IMG/VR virus record: IMGVR_UViG_3300045973_000831
Coordinates: 1-21,913 of that record
Reading direction: 5' to 3' (one strand)
Length of the DNA stretch: 21,913 nucleotides
Source: a virus
How positions within the stretch are numbered: the first letter of the stretch is position 1; each line of letters starts with the position of its first letter. Below the pieces are notes generated by a model that saw only the letters and a program-made list of their open reading frames with translations, had not been told where the DNA came from and did no database searches. Of the stretch, positions 21,362-21,913 are shown in pieces. Both the position numbers and the translations under genes were made by a program.

Positions 21362-21913
21362 TTAGCAATCGGTCTTGATCTGGCCAGTGCCGCCGGCTGC
21401 CGGTGGGCGTTCCTTGTCGTCGCCGTCGGTGGTGCCCAGTTTTTCCTTGAGGGCGGTGAATTCTTTGGCACCGGTTTCGATTGATTCTTGCGTCAGCTTG
21501 ACGGCTGCGCCTTGCTCGGCCATGTCTTTCTCGATCTTGGCGAAGCGGTCGATCAGGTCTTTCTGACTGAGAGCGATGGCTTCGACGGCCTTGCCCTGAT
21601 CGGCAAAGCGGTCGTCGGTTTCCTTCTTACCGAGGCCGAGCAGATCCTTGACCTTGTTGAACAGGGTGTTGCCTGGGGTTTCTTGCGGTGCGGCGGTTTC
21701 GAATTCCAAAGTGATTTCGTTATCGAAGGCGTAGCGCTCACCAGTGGCGCCGCAGAAGCTGAATTTCATGCTTTCGGTGCCGAGGGAGGCGGGGGTGTCA
21801 GTGAAAGCGAGGCCGGTCAGGTAGAAGTTGCCACTGCCGATCTGGCCGACTTCCATCGATGCAAAGGCTTTCTGGCCTTTCTTTTGCAGCTCAACGATTT
21901 CTTGGCTGGCATC
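21362..21913 (-). CDS. O: P2 gpO-like capsid scaffolding protein/protease, N-terminus cut by window
   Basis: 183 codons are visible, open to the right edge; P2 O is about 284 aa, so roughly the first third is missing. The visible part starts inside the protease domain: VELQKKGQKAFASMEVG, LTGLAFTDTPASLGTESMKF, the segment where P2 gpO has its catalytic serine. It is followed by a linker and a long scaffold coiled coil (NKVKDLLGLGKKETDDRFAD ... LIDRFAKIEKDMAEQGAAVK). gpO is an internal scaffold that cleaves itself and gpN. It lies just upstream of N. Confidence 0.95.
   Translation of the reverse strand, partial: DASQEIVELQKKGQKAFASMEVGQIGSGNFYLTGLAFTDTPASLGTESMKFSFCGATGERYAFDNEITLEFETAAPQETPGNTLFNKVKDLLGLGKKETDDRFADQGKAVEAIALSQKDLIDRFAKIEKDMAEQGAAVKLTQESIETGAKEFTALKEKLGTTDGDDKERPPAAGGTGQIKTDC

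Noticed and set aside
20287-21471. Longer capsid frame from 21471
   Set aside because: The extension lies inside gene O in another frame; AGGAG before 21330 and the family N-terminus MKKETRQLF fix the start.
1-21913. tRNA, rRNA, CRISPR array, insertion sequence or attachment site
   Set aside because: No cloverleaf, array, transposase or terminal inverted repeats seen by eye; att repeats cannot be recognised from one prophage end.

Overview
The window is the late (structural) half of a P2-like temperate myophage, almost certainly a prophage in a proteobacterium, most likely a betaproteobacterium (inferred from the high-GC phage genes and protein flavour, not proven). From about 2038 to the right edge every gene is on the minus strand. 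Read from 21913 downward the order is the canonical P2 late order: O (scaffold/protease, cut by the edge), N (capsid), M (small terminase), [insert], L (head completion), X, two membrane proteins, endolysin, i-spanin with a nested o-spanin, R, S, V, W, J, I, H, a G-position protein, FI (sheath), FII (tube), E, E', T (tape measure), a 56-aa extra gene, U and D. Genes P, Q, int, the repressor and ogr are not in the window.

Genes are tightly packed, and many stop/start pairs overlap (ATGA, GTGA, TGATG, TAATG). The only sizeable gaps on the phage side lie just upstream of V, upstream of FI and between FII and E. The V and FI gaps carry the same element: an inverted repeat GTCGTA-N11-TACGAC whose centre is exactly 40 bp from a shared TATGAC box. 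These are the positions of the P2 late promoters PV and PF, so I read them as activator-dependent late promoters with a site unlike P2's own. The E/E' pair has a clean -1 slippery heptamer and an open -1 frame, as in P2.

Departures from P2 are: a large beta-rich 822-839 aa protein plus a 51-aa companion inserted between M and L; a 56-aa gene between T and U; an unfamiliar, AT-richer gene in the G position; a duplicated segment inside gpD; and a GC-rich hairpin between N and M.

Positions 1-1948 are plus-strand and visibly AT-richer. They hold the end of a WYL-like/BRCT protein, then a compact three-gene operon: a RelE/HigB-like toxin, an XRE antitoxin and a 143-aa protein of unknown role. A perfect inverted repeat abuts the toxin start and may be the operator. 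This block runs head-on into gene D, and a strong, probably bidirectional terminator at about 1966-1999 separates them. Whether 1-1948 is host DNA or phage/island cargo cannot be decided here; no attachment site is recognisable.
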